From the NCBI RefSeq assembly GCF_019448255.1, contig NZ_CP080410.1, positions 1,364,001 to 1,428,000 on the forward strand: DNA of 64,000 nt. Reading direction: 5' to 3'. Of the stretch, positions 37,288 to 45,855 are shown in pieces (position 1 is the stretch's first letter; the number at the start of each line of letters is the position of its first letter). The notes under the pieces are model-generated. The model ran no database searches, was not told the DNA's origin, and saw only the letters and a list, made by a program, of their open reading frames with translations. The position numbers and the translations under genes were made by a program. The stretch is from Qipengyuania flava. GTDB lineage: Bacteria > Pseudomonadota > Alphaproteobacteria > Sphingomonadales > Sphingomonadaceae.

Positions 37288-37365
37288 GGCACATCCTCTC
37301 CTGTCCGAAGGCGAGGGAATAGCGCGGCACTGCACGGGTGTCGCGCGATTAGGCAAGTCGTTGGT

Positions 37366-37397
37366 GGAAAAATGCTGCGCAGCATTTGGCGCAGCAT
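37366..37397 (-). terminator. Terminator after aroB
   Basis: On the minus strand ATGCTGCGC pairs with GCGCAGCAT around CAAATGCT, followed by TTTTTCC. Inside lies a perfect 18-base palindrome, AAATGCTGCGCAGCATTT, at 37370-37387, so an alternative fold exists. It lies between aroB and the POT gene on the same strand and separates their transcripts. Confidence 0.75.
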
Positions 37398-37407
37398 GGG
37401 ACTCTGG

Positions 37408-38517
37408 TCAGTGGGCCTGCAATTGCTCGTCGAGGAAGGCTGCTACGTCGCCCAGATGGACTTCCCGGTCTAGGAAGGCCTGCCCGATTCCGCGCAGCAG
37501 GATGAATGGCAGCATGCCTGCGTCCATTTTCTTGTCGTGCAGCATATGCGCGGTGAGCTCGGCGCCGTTGCAGGTGATGCCAAGCGCAGAGATCTCCGCA
37601 GGCAGACCGGCAGCGTCGACCGCGCGGGTGATCCGTTCGGCCTCGTCCGCGCCCATCAGGCCGCGGCGCACGGAATAGCGTGCGGCGAGCACCATGCCGA
37701 GCGCGACCGCTTCGCCGTGCAGCAAACGGTCGGAAAAGCCGGTTTCCGCCTCCAGCGCATGGCCGAAGGTGTGTCCGAGGTTGAGCAATGCGCGAGCGCC
37801 GGTGGTCTCGCGTTCGTCTTCGGCCACGATGCGCGCCTTGGCCGCCACGCTTTGCGCCACGGCTTCCTCTAACGACTGGCGCTGCAGGGCGAGCACCGCA
37901 TAGGCGCGGTCTTCCAGCCATTCGAAGAAATCGCGGTCACCGAGCACCCCGTATTTCAGCACTTCGGCATAGCCGGCACGCAGCTCGCGCGAGGGCAGGG
38001 TGGAAAGCGTATCGAGATCGGCAAGCACGAGCGAGGGCTGGTGGAAGGCCCCGATGAGGTTCTTGCCCGCAGCTGTGTTGATCGCGGTCTTTCCGCCGAC
38101 CGAGCTGTCGACCTGCGCAAGCAGGGTGGTGGGGACTTGAACGAAGCCGCAGCCGCGCTTGAGAATCGCGCAAGCAAAGCCGGTCAGGTCGCCGACCACG
38201 CCGCCGCCCAGAGCAACGACATGATCGCCGCGTTCGACGCCTTGTTCCAGCAGCCAGTCGGTGAGCTTTGCGAGGCTCTCCCAGCTCTTCGACGCCTCGC
38301 CTGAGGGCACGTCGAACCAGCGCGGCTCTACTCCTGCATTCTGCAGAGAGCGGGCGACCGTCTCGCCCCAGCTCTTGCGCGCGTTTTCGTCCGCAACGAT
38401 GCAGACGTAACCCTTGCGGATGAAGGCGGAGGCCTCTCCGGCGATATCGTAAAGCAGGCCCGGCCCCACGCGCACCTCGTATTCGCGCCCCGCCAGTTCG
38501 ACGTCGATTACAGCCAT
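37408..38517 (-). CDS. aroB: 3-dehydroquinate synthase
   Basis: Second step of the shikimate pathway, converting DAHP to 3-dehydroquinate with NAD and a divalent metal. A 369-residue protein with the start DVELAGREYEVRVGPGLL, the nucleotide part EASKSWESLAKLTDWLLEQGVERGD.., the GGGVVGDLTGFACAILKRGCGFVQVPTTLLAQVDSSVGGKTAIN core and the metal His in NLGHTFGHALE. Its ATG lies inside the last 10 bases of aroK, so the pair is coupled. Confidence 0.97.
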   Translation of the reverse strand: MAVIDVELAGREYEVRVGPGLLYDIAGEASAFIRKGYVCIVADENARKSWGETVARSLQNAGVEPRWFDVPSGEASKSWESLAKLTDWLLEQGVERGDHVVALGGGVVGDLTGFACAILKRGCGFVQVPTTLLAQVDSSVGGKTAINTAAGKNLIGAFHQPSLVLADLDTLSTLPSRELRAGYAEVLKYGVLGDRDFFEWLEDRAYAVLALQRQSLEEAVAQSVAAKARIVAEDERETTGARALLNLGHTFGHALEAETGFSDRLLHGEAVALGMVLAARYSVRRGLMGADEAERITRAVDAAGLPAEISALGITCNGAELTAHMLHDKKMDAGMLPFILLRGIGQAFLDREVHLGDVAAFLDEQLQAH

Positions 38518-39074
38518 GCGTCGATCGCCCCCAATATGCGCTGCGCGGTTTCGATATGCGGTCCGTCATCGGTAACGACATGGACCTGTGCCTCGGCATA
38601 GAAGGCGCCGCGCCGATCTTTCAGTTCGGTGAGTATTTCGCGAGGGTTACCCTGGCGTAAAAGCGGACGGTTATCGCGCCGCGAGGTCCGCTCGACCAGC
38701 GTGTCGATATCGCAATCGAGCCAGACGGCGATGGCGCGTTCCAGGATCAGGGCGCGCGTTTCGGGATCGACGAAGGCGCCGCCCCCGGTCGCGATCACTC
38801 CATGCGATTCGTCCATCAGCCGGGCTATCACGCGGCGCTCGCCATCGCGGAAATAGGCCTCTCCGTGAGCGGCGAAGATTTCGCTGACCGAGCGGTCGGC
38901 CGCGCGTTCGATCTCGTCATCGACATCAATGAAATCGGTGCCCAGCATAGCCGCAAGCCGCCTTCCGACCGTGGATTTGCCCACACCCATCAGTCCGACC
39001 AGCACCACCGGCCGGTCGATACGCCGGGCAATGTTGCCGATCTCTTCCGGTGTCATGGCGCTTGCATGGGTCAT
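38508..39074 (-). CDS. aroK: Shikimate kinase
   Basis: Phosphorylates shikimate with ATP. A 188-residue P-loop protein with GLMGVGKSTVGRRLA (Walker A), the shikimate-binding DVDDEIE, and GGGAFVDPETR and RRDNRPLL loops. I chose the ATG at 39074; a second ATG six codons in (39056) is possible, and neither has a strong ribosome site. The frame is open further upstream, but that part is not protein-like. Coupled to aroB. Confidence 0.93.
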   Translation of the reverse strand: MTHASAMTPEEIGNIARRIDRPVVLVGLMGVGKSTVGRRLAAMLGTDFIDVDDEIERAADRSVSEIFAAHGEAYFRDGERRVIARLMDESHGVIATGGGAFVDPETRALILERAIAVWLDCDIDTLVERTSRRDNRPLLRQGNPREILTELKDRRGAFYAEAQVHVVTDDGPHIETAQRILGAIDAWL

Positions 39075-39149
39075 TGCCGCCGTGCCTAGAACTGGGCTAG
39101 GGCGCGGGCAAGGTATCAGCACTTGGAGCGGGACGCGAAAAACTTGGCG

Positions 39150-39284
39150 ATGAGCGGCAAGACGATTGGCAGGGGAGCGGCGCTGCTTGGCGCACTCCTC
39201 CTGGTTGCGGCCCTGATCCACGGCGGGGAGGAACCGCTGCGTCCGATCGAGCAGGCAATCGAAACGCCGGAGGCGCTGCGATGA
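39150..39284 (+). CDS. Small single-span membrane protein, 44 residues
   Basis: MSGKTIGRGAALLGALLL then VAALIHGGEEPLR...: one hydrophobic helix (about residues 8-24) with a basic N-terminus, then a short polar tail. TGA overlaps the ATG of the next gene (ATGA), which supports real translation. Divergent from aroK. Too short for homology claims. It may be an anchored partner of the 619-residue exported protein that follows. Confidence 0.6.
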   Translation: MSGKTIGRGAALLGALLLVAALIHGGEEPLRPIEQAIETPEALR

Positions 39285-41140
39285 AATCGGCATGGCTGGT
39301 TGGCGCGGCCGTCTTCGCGCTGAGCTCCGCAGTCGTGGTGGCGCAAGACGCCCCGGTCGACCTCCTGCCGCCCGGATTCGACGATCCGGCACCGGCGCCG
39401 ACGCCCACGCCGGCACCGCGGCCAACCGCGCAGGCACCGCAGGCCGCGCAGCCCGGACAGCCGGCCACACCGCAAGCGAGTGCCACGCAATCGGGCGAGA
39501 TCGTACAACCCCTGCCAACACAGCCCATGCCATCGACGGCGGACCTCGACCTTTCGAACCTGCCGTCGCTCGAAGAGCTCGAGGCCATGTCGACCGACGA
39601 TCTCGACGACCTTCTCGGCCTCAAGCCGACCTACGACATTCCCCCGGCCGCCCGTCGTTCGACCGAACGCGTGGGCCTGCTTGGTTCGGCCGAAGGCGGC
39701 CTGCCGTCGGGCTCCCTTGCCCGCCAGCCGGCTGCGCTGGTTCGCGCCGTGCTGGAAGGGACCACCCAGCCGATGGTTTCGCGCTGGGGCCACATCCTCC
39801 TTCGCCGTGCGCTGGCGAGCCGGCTGCAAGCGCCTGAAGGCATGAGCGCGGTGGAATTTGCCACACTGCGTACCCGTGTCCTCAACACGATGGGCGAGGC
39901 GGTGGTTGCCCGCGCGCTGGTGCAGGATGTCGATACCGGCAATTACTCCCCGGCGCTCGCGAACGAGGCGGTGACGGCCTATATTGCGACCGGCGATATC
40001 GTCGGAGCGTGCCCATCGGTCCGGCTCGTGGATACCGGGCGCGAAGACACGATCTGGGAAATGCTCTCGGGCATCTGCAACGCTTATGCGGGCGAGGAAA
40101 CGCGGGCCCAGAACGATCTGCGCCGCCTGCTTGGCCGCACCGAAGACGATCGGATCGATGTGCTCCTGGCGCAGCGCTTTGCCGGATCAGCCGGGCGAGG
40201 ACGGCGCGCGGTAACGATCGAGTGGGATGGCACCAGCGGGCTCACTCCCTGGCGCTATTCGCTGGCGAACGCCCTTGGCGAACCGATCCCTGAAGACCTG
40301 CTCGAGGACGCCGGACCGGATCTTCTGCGCACGAGCCCGTTCTTCCCAGCGCTCTCGCCTATCCAGCGCGCGCCCGGGGCCGATCTGGCCGCATCCGGCG
40401 GTATCCTGTCCGCCTCGGCGATGGTCGATCTCTACAGCCAGATCTTCGCCGAGGAGAGTGCGGAAGGCGAAGCCGCCGTCAGGGCGTCGCGCCTTCGCGA
40501 GGCCTATGTGGGCAGCAATCCCGAAGCGCGGCTCGAAGCCATCCGCGATATCTGGGCAGGGGATGAAGCAACCGCCTACGGGCGCATGGTGCTCACCGCC
40601 TATGCGGCGGCGCGCATGCCGGTCGACTCGGCCTACAGCGGCGATGCCGCTGGCCTGATTGCCTCGATGCTGGCCGCCGGTCTCGACCGCGATGCCATGC
40701 GCTGGGCGAGCGCGCTCGACGCCGGAAGCCTTGGTTGGGGCCTCCTGGCCGTTGCCGATCCGGATCGGGCCAATGCCGTGACCGATGGTGAGCTCGACCA
40801 GTTCTCCGACAACGACGACAGCGCGGGCCAGCGCAAGTCGCAGATGTTGCTTGCCGGACTCGCCGGGCTCGGCCGCGTCGAATCGAGCGAGATTGCCGAG
40901 TACAGCCAGCGGCTTAGCGTCAACCTCGCCGCGCAGACCCGCTGGACGCAGCTCATCACGCGTGCAGCCGAGGTCGACAACCGTGCGCTCGTGGCGATGC
41001 TTGCAGGCCTCGGGATGCAGGGATCGAGCTGGGACCGCATGACCCCGCGCCATCTCTACCACATCGTCTCTGCCTTGCGGCGCGTGGGCCTTGAGGCGGA
41101 AGCCCGGATGATCGCCGCGGAGGCGGTCGCGCGCGCCTGA
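39281..41140 (+). CDS. Large exported protein of unknown function with Pro-rich linker
   Basis: A 619-residue protein with a signal peptide of about 21 residues ending AVVVAQ. A Pro/Ala-rich linker (about 32-70, with repeated PAPTPTP) is followed by a mainly helical, Ala-rich mature domain, probably of repeat type (many 30-40 residue helical units such as SAMVDLYSQIFAEESAEGEAAVRASRLREAYVG). No enzyme motif is visible. It lies between the small membrane protein (start coupled) and xerD (one base apart), so it is part of an operon ending in the recombinase. Function unknown. Confidence 0.75.
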   Translation: MKSAWLVGAAVFALSSAVVVAQDAPVDLLPPGFDDPAPAPTPTPAPRPTAQAPQAAQPGQPATPQASATQSGEIVQPLPTQPMPSTADLDLSNLPSLEELEAMSTDDLDDLLGLKPTYDIPPAARRSTERVGLLGSAEGGLPSGSLARQPAALVRAVLEGTTQPMVSRWGHILLRRALASRLQAPEGMSAVEFATLRTRVLNTMGEAVVARALVQDVDTGNYSPALANEAVTAYIATGDIVGACPSVRLVDTGREDTIWEMLSGICNAYAGEETRAQNDLRRLLGRTEDDRIDVLLAQRFAGSAGRGRRAVTIEWDGTSGLTPWRYSLANALGEPIPEDLLEDAGPDLLRTSPFFPALSPIQRAPGADLAASGGILSASAMVDLYSQIFAEESAEGEAAVRASRLREAYVGSNPEARLEAIRDIWAGDEATAYGRMVLTAYAAARMPVDSAYSGDAAGLIASMLAAGLDRDAMRWASALDAGSLGWGLLAVADPDRANAVTDGELDQFSDNDDSAGQRKSQMLLAGLAGLGRVESSEIAEYSQRLSVNLAAQTRWTQLITRAAEVDNRALVAMLAGLGMQGSSWDRMTPRHLYHIVSALRRVGLEAEARMIAAEAVARA

Positions 41141-41141
41141 C

Positions 41142-42032
41142 GTGGCGGGGCCTGTGTCCTCGATCCCTGATTTCCTTGCGATGCTGGCTGCCGAACGCGG
41201 AGCGGCGCGCAACACCCTGCTGGCCTATGGCCGCGATCTCGAACAGGCCGAGGAATGGCTGGGCGCAGCGCTCGACGGCGCAAGTCCCGCGCAGCTTGCC
41301 AAGCTCGGGCAGGGCTGGGCCTCGCTCGCGCCCGCGACCATGGCGCGCAAGATATCCGCGCTGCGCCAGTTCTTCGGATTTCTGGTCGACGAGGGCTTGC
41401 GCCAAGACGATCCAACGCACGCGTTACCGCGCCCGGCTACGCGGCGGCCCTTGCCCAAGATCCTGTCGCACGCGGAAGTAGAGGCGCTCTTCGCACGGGC
41501 CGAGGAGGAGGCGTGCGGCGACAAGCCGGGCGCTGTACGCCTCCTTACGCTGCTCGAACTGCTCTACGGTTCGGGTCTGCGCGCGACCGAACTCGTCTCG
41601 CTCCCGGTATCCGCCGTGCCGCGCGACGCGCCCTTTCTCACGGTGGTGGGGAAGGGGGGACAGGCCCGCATGGTCCCGGTCAGCCAGCGCGCAAGTGCCG
41701 TCCTGCCGCGCTGGCTGGCGCTGCGCGATCCGGATTCGGCTTTCCTTTTCCCCTCCCGAACGGGGCATATTTCGCGTGTCAGGCTGTTCCAGCTTCTCAA
41801 GGACCTGGCCGTGCGCGCTGACTTGCCGCGAGAGAAGCTGAGCCCGCACGTGCTGCGCCATGCCTTTGCAACGCATCTGCTGGAGGGCGGGGCGGACCTG
41901 CGCGCGCTGCAGACGCTGCTGGGGCACGCCGATATCTCGACCACGCAGATCTACACCCATGTCGACGCTGCGCGGCTCGTGGCGCTGGTAAACGAGCGTC
42001 ACCCGCTTGCGCAGCGGCGCGCGAGCGACTAG
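41142..42032 (+). CDS. xerD: Tyrosine recombinase XerD
   Basis: Resolves chromosome dimers at dif together with XerC. A 296-residue recombinase with an N-terminal SAM-like core-binding domain and the full catalytic set Arg147 (GSGLRATELV), Lys in VVGKGGQARMVP, His236 and Arg239 (PHVLRHAFATHLLEGGADLR), His262 (LGHADISTTQIYTH) and Tyr271. XerD-type C-terminus. GTG start one base after the previous stop. XerD is favoured over XerC by the sequence around HLLEGGADLRALQTLLGH, but not certain. Confidence 0.9.
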   Translation: MAGPVSSIPDFLAMLAAERGAARNTLLAYGRDLEQAEEWLGAALDGASPAQLAKLGQGWASLAPATMARKISALRQFFGFLVDEGLRQDDPTHALPRPATRRPLPKILSHAEVEALFARAEEEACGDKPGAVRLLTLLELLYGSGLRATELVSLPVSAVPRDAPFLTVVGKGGQARMVPVSQRASAVLPRWLALRDPDSAFLFPSRTGHISRVRLFQLLKDLAVRADLPREKLSPHVLRHAFATHLLEGGADLRALQTLLGHADISTTQIYTHVDAARLVALVNERHPLAQRRASD

Positions 42033-42041
42033 CGCGGCGGC

Positions 42042-42986
42042 ATGATTTCCTATCTCGAATTCGAGAAGCCGGTTGCCGAGCTCGAAGCGCGCATTGCCGA
42101 ACTGCGCAGCGCGTCGGAAGGCGACGAGGTCGATATTTCGAACGAGCTCCAGCGCCTGGAGCTCAAGAGCGCAGACCTGCTTGCGAGCACCTACGAAGCG
42201 CTGACGCCCTGGCAGAAGACGCAGGTCGCGCGCCACCCCTCGCGCCCGCACTTTCGCGACTATGTCGAAAACGCCTTTGACGAGTTCATCCCGCTGGGCG
42301 GGGACCGCTGCTATGGCGATGACGAGGCGATCCTGGGCGGTTTTGCCAAGCTCAACGGACGCAAGGTGGTCCTGATCGGCCATGAGAAGGGCAACGATAC
42401 GGCCAGCCGCATTCGCCACAATTTCGGCATGGGCAAGCCCGAAGGCTATCGCAAGGCCATCCGCCTGATGGAAATGGCTGGCCGATTTGGCCTACCGGTG
42501 GTCACCCTGGTCGACACTTCGGGCGCCTTCCCGGGCGTGGAGGCGGAAGAGCGCGGTCAGGCAGAAGCCATCGCCCGTTCGACCGAAGCCTGTCTCGCCC
42601 TTCCGGTTCCCATGGTCGCGGCTATCGTGGGCGAGGGCGGTTCGGGCGGCGCGGTTGCACTCGCCAGCGCCGAACGCGTGCTGATGCTGGAGCACGCGGT
42701 GTATTCGGTCATTTCGCCCGAGGGCTGCGCCTCCATCCTGTGGCGCACGGCCGAGAAAGCTCCCGATGCGGCAGAGGCCATGAAGGTCACTGCACAAGAC
42801 CTTGAAAAACTGGGCGTAATCGACCGGATCGTGAACGAGCCCGTGGGCGGCGCGCATCGCGATCCCAAGGCTGCGGCCAGCGCGCTGGGCACGGCCATTG
42901 CGGAAGAGCTCGACATGCTGGGGCGCTACCCACCGCACGAGCTCAGGCGCATGCGCGAAGACCGCTTCCTGGCGCTCGCAAGCTAG
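42042..42986 (+). CDS. accA: Acetyl-CoA carboxylase carboxyltransferase subunit alpha
   Basis: Alpha part of the carboxyltransferase that makes malonyl-CoA, the first step of fatty-acid synthesis; partner AccD is not in the window. A 314-residue protein with the start SYLEFEKPVAELEARIAELR, the YCT-type region RHPSRPHFRDYVENAFDEF, the motif LVDTSGAFPGVEAEERGQAEAIARS and GEGGSGGAVALASAERVLMLEHAVYSVISPEGCASILWR. Length is typical. ATG 9 bases after the xerD stop. Confidence 0.97.
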   Translation: MISYLEFEKPVAELEARIAELRSASEGDEVDISNELQRLELKSADLLASTYEALTPWQKTQVARHPSRPHFRDYVENAFDEFIPLGGDRCYGDDEAILGGFAKLNGRKVVLIGHEKGNDTASRIRHNFGMGKPEGYRKAIRLMEMAGRFGLPVVTLVDTSGAFPGVEAEERGQAEAIARSTEACLALPVPMVAAIVGEGGSGGAVALASAERVLMLEHAVYSVISPEGCASILWRTAEKAPDAAEAMKVTAQDLEKLGVIDRIVNEPVGGAHRDPKAAASALGTAIAEELDMLGRYPPHELRRMREDRFLALAS

Positions 42987-43107
42987 GCCCTCTTCAGGCG
43001 AATCGGGAACAAAGCCCCGCTCGATCCTGTTTCTTCCCCAAATACACGCATTTGCGTCGGCGCCCGGTCGGGGTGGTCGGCGCATGAGCAGAATTGGGGA
43101 ACCCATC

Positions 43108-44586
43108 ATGTCGCATACCAAGATTGCCGCCGCCGCTTCGCTGAGTGCCCTGTCGCTGGCGCTTGCTGGCTGCATGGGCGGAGGCGAGATTCCGAGCGCC
43201 TCGGCCCCCATCACCCAGAGCGAAGCGCAGACGGGCGCCGAGGCTCACCCGCAGTTGCTGGCCGAATTCGGCGGAGCGATGAGCGGAAGCCAGGCCCAAT
43301 ATGTCGAGCAGGTCGGCAAGAACATCGCGGTGCAGTCCGGCCTCGGCAATGCGCGCGAATCCTTCACCGTTTCGCTGCTCAACAGCCCGGTGAACAACGC
43401 CTTCGCGATCCCGGGTGGGTATATCTACACGACGCGCCAGCTGGTTGCTCTGATGAACAACGAGGCGGAGCTTGCGGGCGTCCTTGGCCATGAGGTCGGA
43501 CACGTCGCAGCGCGCCACTCGCAGCGCCGTCAGGCTGCTGCCCAGCGCAACACGCTGCTTGGAGCGGCGGGTGCGATCCTTTCGGGCCTCCTGCTGGGCA
43601 ACAGCGGTTTGGGCCAGCAGCTTGGCCAGGCAGCCATGCAAGGCTCCCAACTCCTGACCCTGCGATTCTCGCGCACGCAGGAGCTGGAGGCGGACGAACT
43701 CGGCATCCGCTATCTCAACCAGGCGGGCTACGACCCGCGCGCGATGAGCACGGTGCTGCGGAGCCTTGCGCTCCAGAACGCTCTCGATGCGCGTTTGCAG
43801 GGTAGGGACAGCGCGCGGCTGCCCGAATGGGCTTCGACCCACCCTGATCCGGCAAGCCGCGTCCAGACCGCGCTGTCCAAGGCGCAGGCGACCGGCGCGA
43901 CGGGCGGCATTACCAACCGTGACACCTTCCTCACGCGGATCGACGGGCTCACCTATGGCGACGACCCGGCACAGGGTGTGGTCGAAGGACGCCAGTTCAT
44001 CCATCCGGACCTTCGCCTGGCCTTCACGGCACCGCAGGGCTTCTACATGGTCAACGGCACGCGCGCGGTCACAATCCAGGGGCAAAGCGGCCAAGCCCAG
44101 TTCACGCTCGCACCCTACAGCGGCGACCTCGACAGCTACGTCACGAGCGTCTTCTCGGGGCTGAGCCAGCAGCAGGCGATTCGCCCGCAATCGATCCAGC
44201 GTACAACGGTGAACGGCTTGCGCGCCGCATACGGAACGGCGCGGGTCAATTCGAACAACGGCCAGGTCGATGTGACCGTGTTTGCCTATGAGTTCGCGCA
44301 GGATCGCGCGTACCACTTCCTTGCCATCACACCGGCCGGCCGGGCGGGCACATTCAACGACATGTTCCGCTCGATGCAGCGAATCGATGCTCGCACAGCG
44401 GCAGGCGTTGTTCCGCGGGTGCTGGATGTGGTGACGGTGCGTAGCGGCGATACGGTCGCCTCGCTTGCACGCCGGATGGCCTATGACAGCAACCAGGTCG
44501 AACGCTTCCGCGTGCTGAACGGACTTGGCAGCAACGATACGCTGCGCGCCGGCCAGAAGGTGAAGCTGGTGGTCCGCGCCCGCTAA
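43108..44586 (+). CDS. M48-family metalloprotease lipoprotein with C-terminal LysM domain
   Basis: A 492-residue outer-envelope lipoprotein of the BepA/LoiP type (M48) fused to a LysM domain. Lipobox ALAGC (signal about 22 residues, Cys lipidated), zinc motif HEVGH (His128, Glu129, His132), third ligand region ELEADELG, and C-terminal LysM (VVTVRSGDTVASLARRMAYDSNQVERFRVLNGL). The protease part likely handles outer-membrane protein quality control, and the LysM could bind peptidoglycan. ATG at 43108 has GGGGA eight bases before it; an ATG at 43084 is possible. A strong terminator follows. Confidence 0.9.
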   Translation: MSHTKIAAAASLSALSLALAGCMGGGEIPSASAPITQSEAQTGAEAHPQLLAEFGGAMSGSQAQYVEQVGKNIAVQSGLGNARESFTVSLLNSPVNNAFAIPGGYIYTTRQLVALMNNEAELAGVLGHEVGHVAARHSQRRQAAAQRNTLLGAAGAILSGLLLGNSGLGQQLGQAAMQGSQLLTLRFSRTQELEADELGIRYLNQAGYDPRAMSTVLRSLALQNALDARLQGRDSARLPEWASTHPDPASRVQTALSKAQATGATGGITNRDTFLTRIDGLTYGDDPAQGVVEGRQFIHPDLRLAFTAPQGFYMVNGTRAVTIQGQSGQAQFTLAPYSGDLDSYVTSVFSGLSQQQAIRPQSIQRTTVNGLRAAYGTARVNSNNGQVDVTVFAYEFAQDRAYHFLAITPAGRAGTFNDMFRSMQRIDARTAAGVVPRVLDVVTVRSGDTVASLARRMAYDSNQVERFRVLNGLGSNDTLRAGQKVKLVVRAR

Positions 44587-44619
44587 GCGATCCGCCAAAA
44601 AATCCTTCAGGCATAAGAA

Positions 44620-44647
44620 AAGGCGGCGAGGTTTCCCTCGCCGCCTT
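44620..44647 (+). terminator. Terminator between the M48 gene and Flp pilin (convergent)
   Basis: AAGGCGGCGAGG pairs with CCTCGCCGCCTT around TTTC, 12 bp. It lies between the plus-strand protease gene and the minus-strand pilin gene and can serve both. T-run is short on the plus strand. Confidence 0.75.
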
Positions 44648-44673
44648 CGCTATCAAGCTAGTGTCGTTACGGA

Positions 44674-44850
44674 TTAGACCGCGTTCGACGAGCTCATCGT
44701 GGTCGAGACCGTGTTGAAGGTCGTGCTCAGCTCGTTGCCGAGGCTCTGCATCGCGGTGATCGCAGCAACGGCGATCAGGGCAGCGATGAGACCGTATTCG
44801 ATGGCGGTTGCACCTTCTTCATTGCGGCGCAGCTTGTTGAAAAACTTCAT
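44674..44850 (-). CDS. Flp/Fap-type pilin
   Basis: A 58-residue pilin precursor with a basic leader (MKFFNKLRRNEEG), the type IVb prepilin cleavage region GATAIEYGLI, and a hydrophobic helix AALIAVAAITAMQ. Motif G-A-T-A-x-E-Y-G is the Flp signature; a TadV-type peptidase would cut after Gly13. SD CAGGAGA precedes the ATG. No tad assembly genes lie nearby, so assembly must come from elsewhere. Confidence 0.9.
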   Translation of the reverse strand: MKFFNKLRRNEEGATAIEYGLIAALIAVAAITAMQSLGNELSTTFNTVSTTMSSSNAV

Positions 44851-44974
44851 GTGATGTCTCCTGGTTCAGTCTTCGTTCCCGGCTCGACCCGAAAAGTGTG
44901 GTTCGAGCAATTTTGCTTTCTGCCTCGAAGAAGTTGAGAAACTCCTAACTGCTTCGAGTTACCCGTTTCCCCAC

Positions 44975-45154
44975 TCAAACGCCGGTAACTGCTGTCACCG
45001 AGGTCTCGACTGTGGTCCATGTTGCCATGGCCGACGTGCCGAAGGATTGAATCGCGCCAACCATGGCGAGAAAGATAAGAGCAAGGATCAGCCCATACTC
45101 GACGGCTGTTGCACCGCGCGTGTCGCGTCCCAGTTTCTTCAGGAATTTGACCAT
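44975..45154 (-). CDS. Second Flp/Fap-type pilin
   Basis: A 59-residue paralogue with leader MVKFLKKLGRDTRG, cleavage region GATAVEYGLILAL, and helix IFLAMVGAIQSF. It differs from the first pilin at many positions, so this is not a recent duplicate. A frame of 60 further upstream codons is open, but conserved sequence begins at the ATG at 45154. Minus strand; divergent from the Nudix gene. It may be a minor pilin. Confidence 0.88.
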   Translation of the reverse strand: MVKFLKKLGRDTRGATAVEYGLILALIFLAMVGAIQSFGTSAMATWTTVETSVTAVTGV

Positions 45155-45194
45155 TGTCGGTGCCCCATTCGTCACTTGTCTAAGCTGACATCGA

Positions 45195-45659
45195 GTGATT
45201 ACGGCCAATCCCGTTAAAAAAGAGTTGAGGACACCGCGAAGTTTGGAAAAAATTCCGACATGGACCTGTGTGGTAGCGCTGGCGCTCCACGATGGGGAAG
45301 GGCGCTGGCTCATGCATCGCCGCCCTCTCCACAAGCATCATGGCGGCCTCTGGGAATTTCCTGGCGGGAAGGTCGAAAGCGGCGAAAAACCGCGCGATGC
45401 GCTTGTACGTGAGGCGCAGGAAGAGCTTGGCCTCACACTCAAATCCAGCTCGCTGAGCGAAGCGGGTTTTGCAGAAGAAACGCAAACCCAAGGGCGAGCG
45501 CCTATTGTCATCCTGCTTTACACCTGCCCCTGGAACGGGGACCCGGTCGCAGCGCTCGAAGGGGGTGAAGTGGGTTGGTTCACACCGCAGGAAGTGGCTG
45601 CGCTGGAGAAACCGCCGCTCGATATCGCCCTTTCCCGCGGCTTGTTCGAAAAAACATGA
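45195..45659 (+). CDS. MutT-like Nudix hydrolase
   Basis: A 154-residue Nudix protein; the likely role is removing 8-oxo-dGTP or similar oxidised nucleotides. Nudix box GGKVESGEKPRDALVREAQEELGL is complete; the preceding HKHHGGLWEFPGGK matches MutT. Residues 1-20 are unusual for MutT, so a start farther down (for example the GTG at about 45270, VVALALHDG) may be used. The GTG at 45195 lies in the promoter region of the second pilin. tRNA-Arg follows on the same strand. Confidence 0.8.
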   Translation: MITANPVKKELRTPRSLEKIPTWTCVVALALHDGEGRWLMHRRPLHKHHGGLWEFPGGKVESGEKPRDALVREAQEELGLTLKSSSLSEAGFAEETQTQGRAPIVILLYTCPWNGDPVAALEGGEVGWFTPQEVAALEKPPLDIALSRGLFEKT

Positions 45660-45710
45660 TTTAGGGATTGCCAAGCTTGGGGCACCTGCCTATTTGGCGC
45701 CCTCCAACGC

Positions 45711-45787
45711 GCGCCAGTAGCTCAGCTGGATAGAGTACCTGACTACGAATCAGGCGGTCGGAGGTTCGAATCCTTCCTGGCGCGCCA
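45711..45787 (+). tRNA. tRNA-Arg (ACG)
   Basis: A 77-base cloverleaf: acceptor GCGCCAG/CTGGCGC, D-arm GCTC/GAGT, anticodon stem CCTGA/TCAGG with loop CTACGAA (anticodon ACG at 45745-45747, read as ICG), T-arm GGAGG/CCTTC with loop TTCGAAT, discriminator G, encoded CCA. Confidence 0.95.
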
Positions 45788-45826
45788 GAAAAGCCCATGA
45801 CCAGAAATGGTCGTGGGCTTTTCTGG
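45785..45826 (+). terminator. Strong hairpin directly after tRNA-Arg
   Basis: A 19-bp stem (one T:G wobble) that begins in the CCA and continues through GAAAAGCCCA, loop GAAA, and back through TGGGCTTTTC to TGG. The T-tract lies within the stem; this should end tRNA-Arg transcription. Confidence 0.75.
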
Positions 45827-45855
45827 TTCTGGGCGGGTGTCGGCCGGGTCAGCCC

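Noticed and set aside
45711..45826. Attachment site for an integrated element at tRNA-Arg
   Set aside because: The tRNA is whole, no integrase or direct repeat is found nearby, and the hairpin explains the inverted repeat. XerD at 41142 is the housekeeping recombinase.
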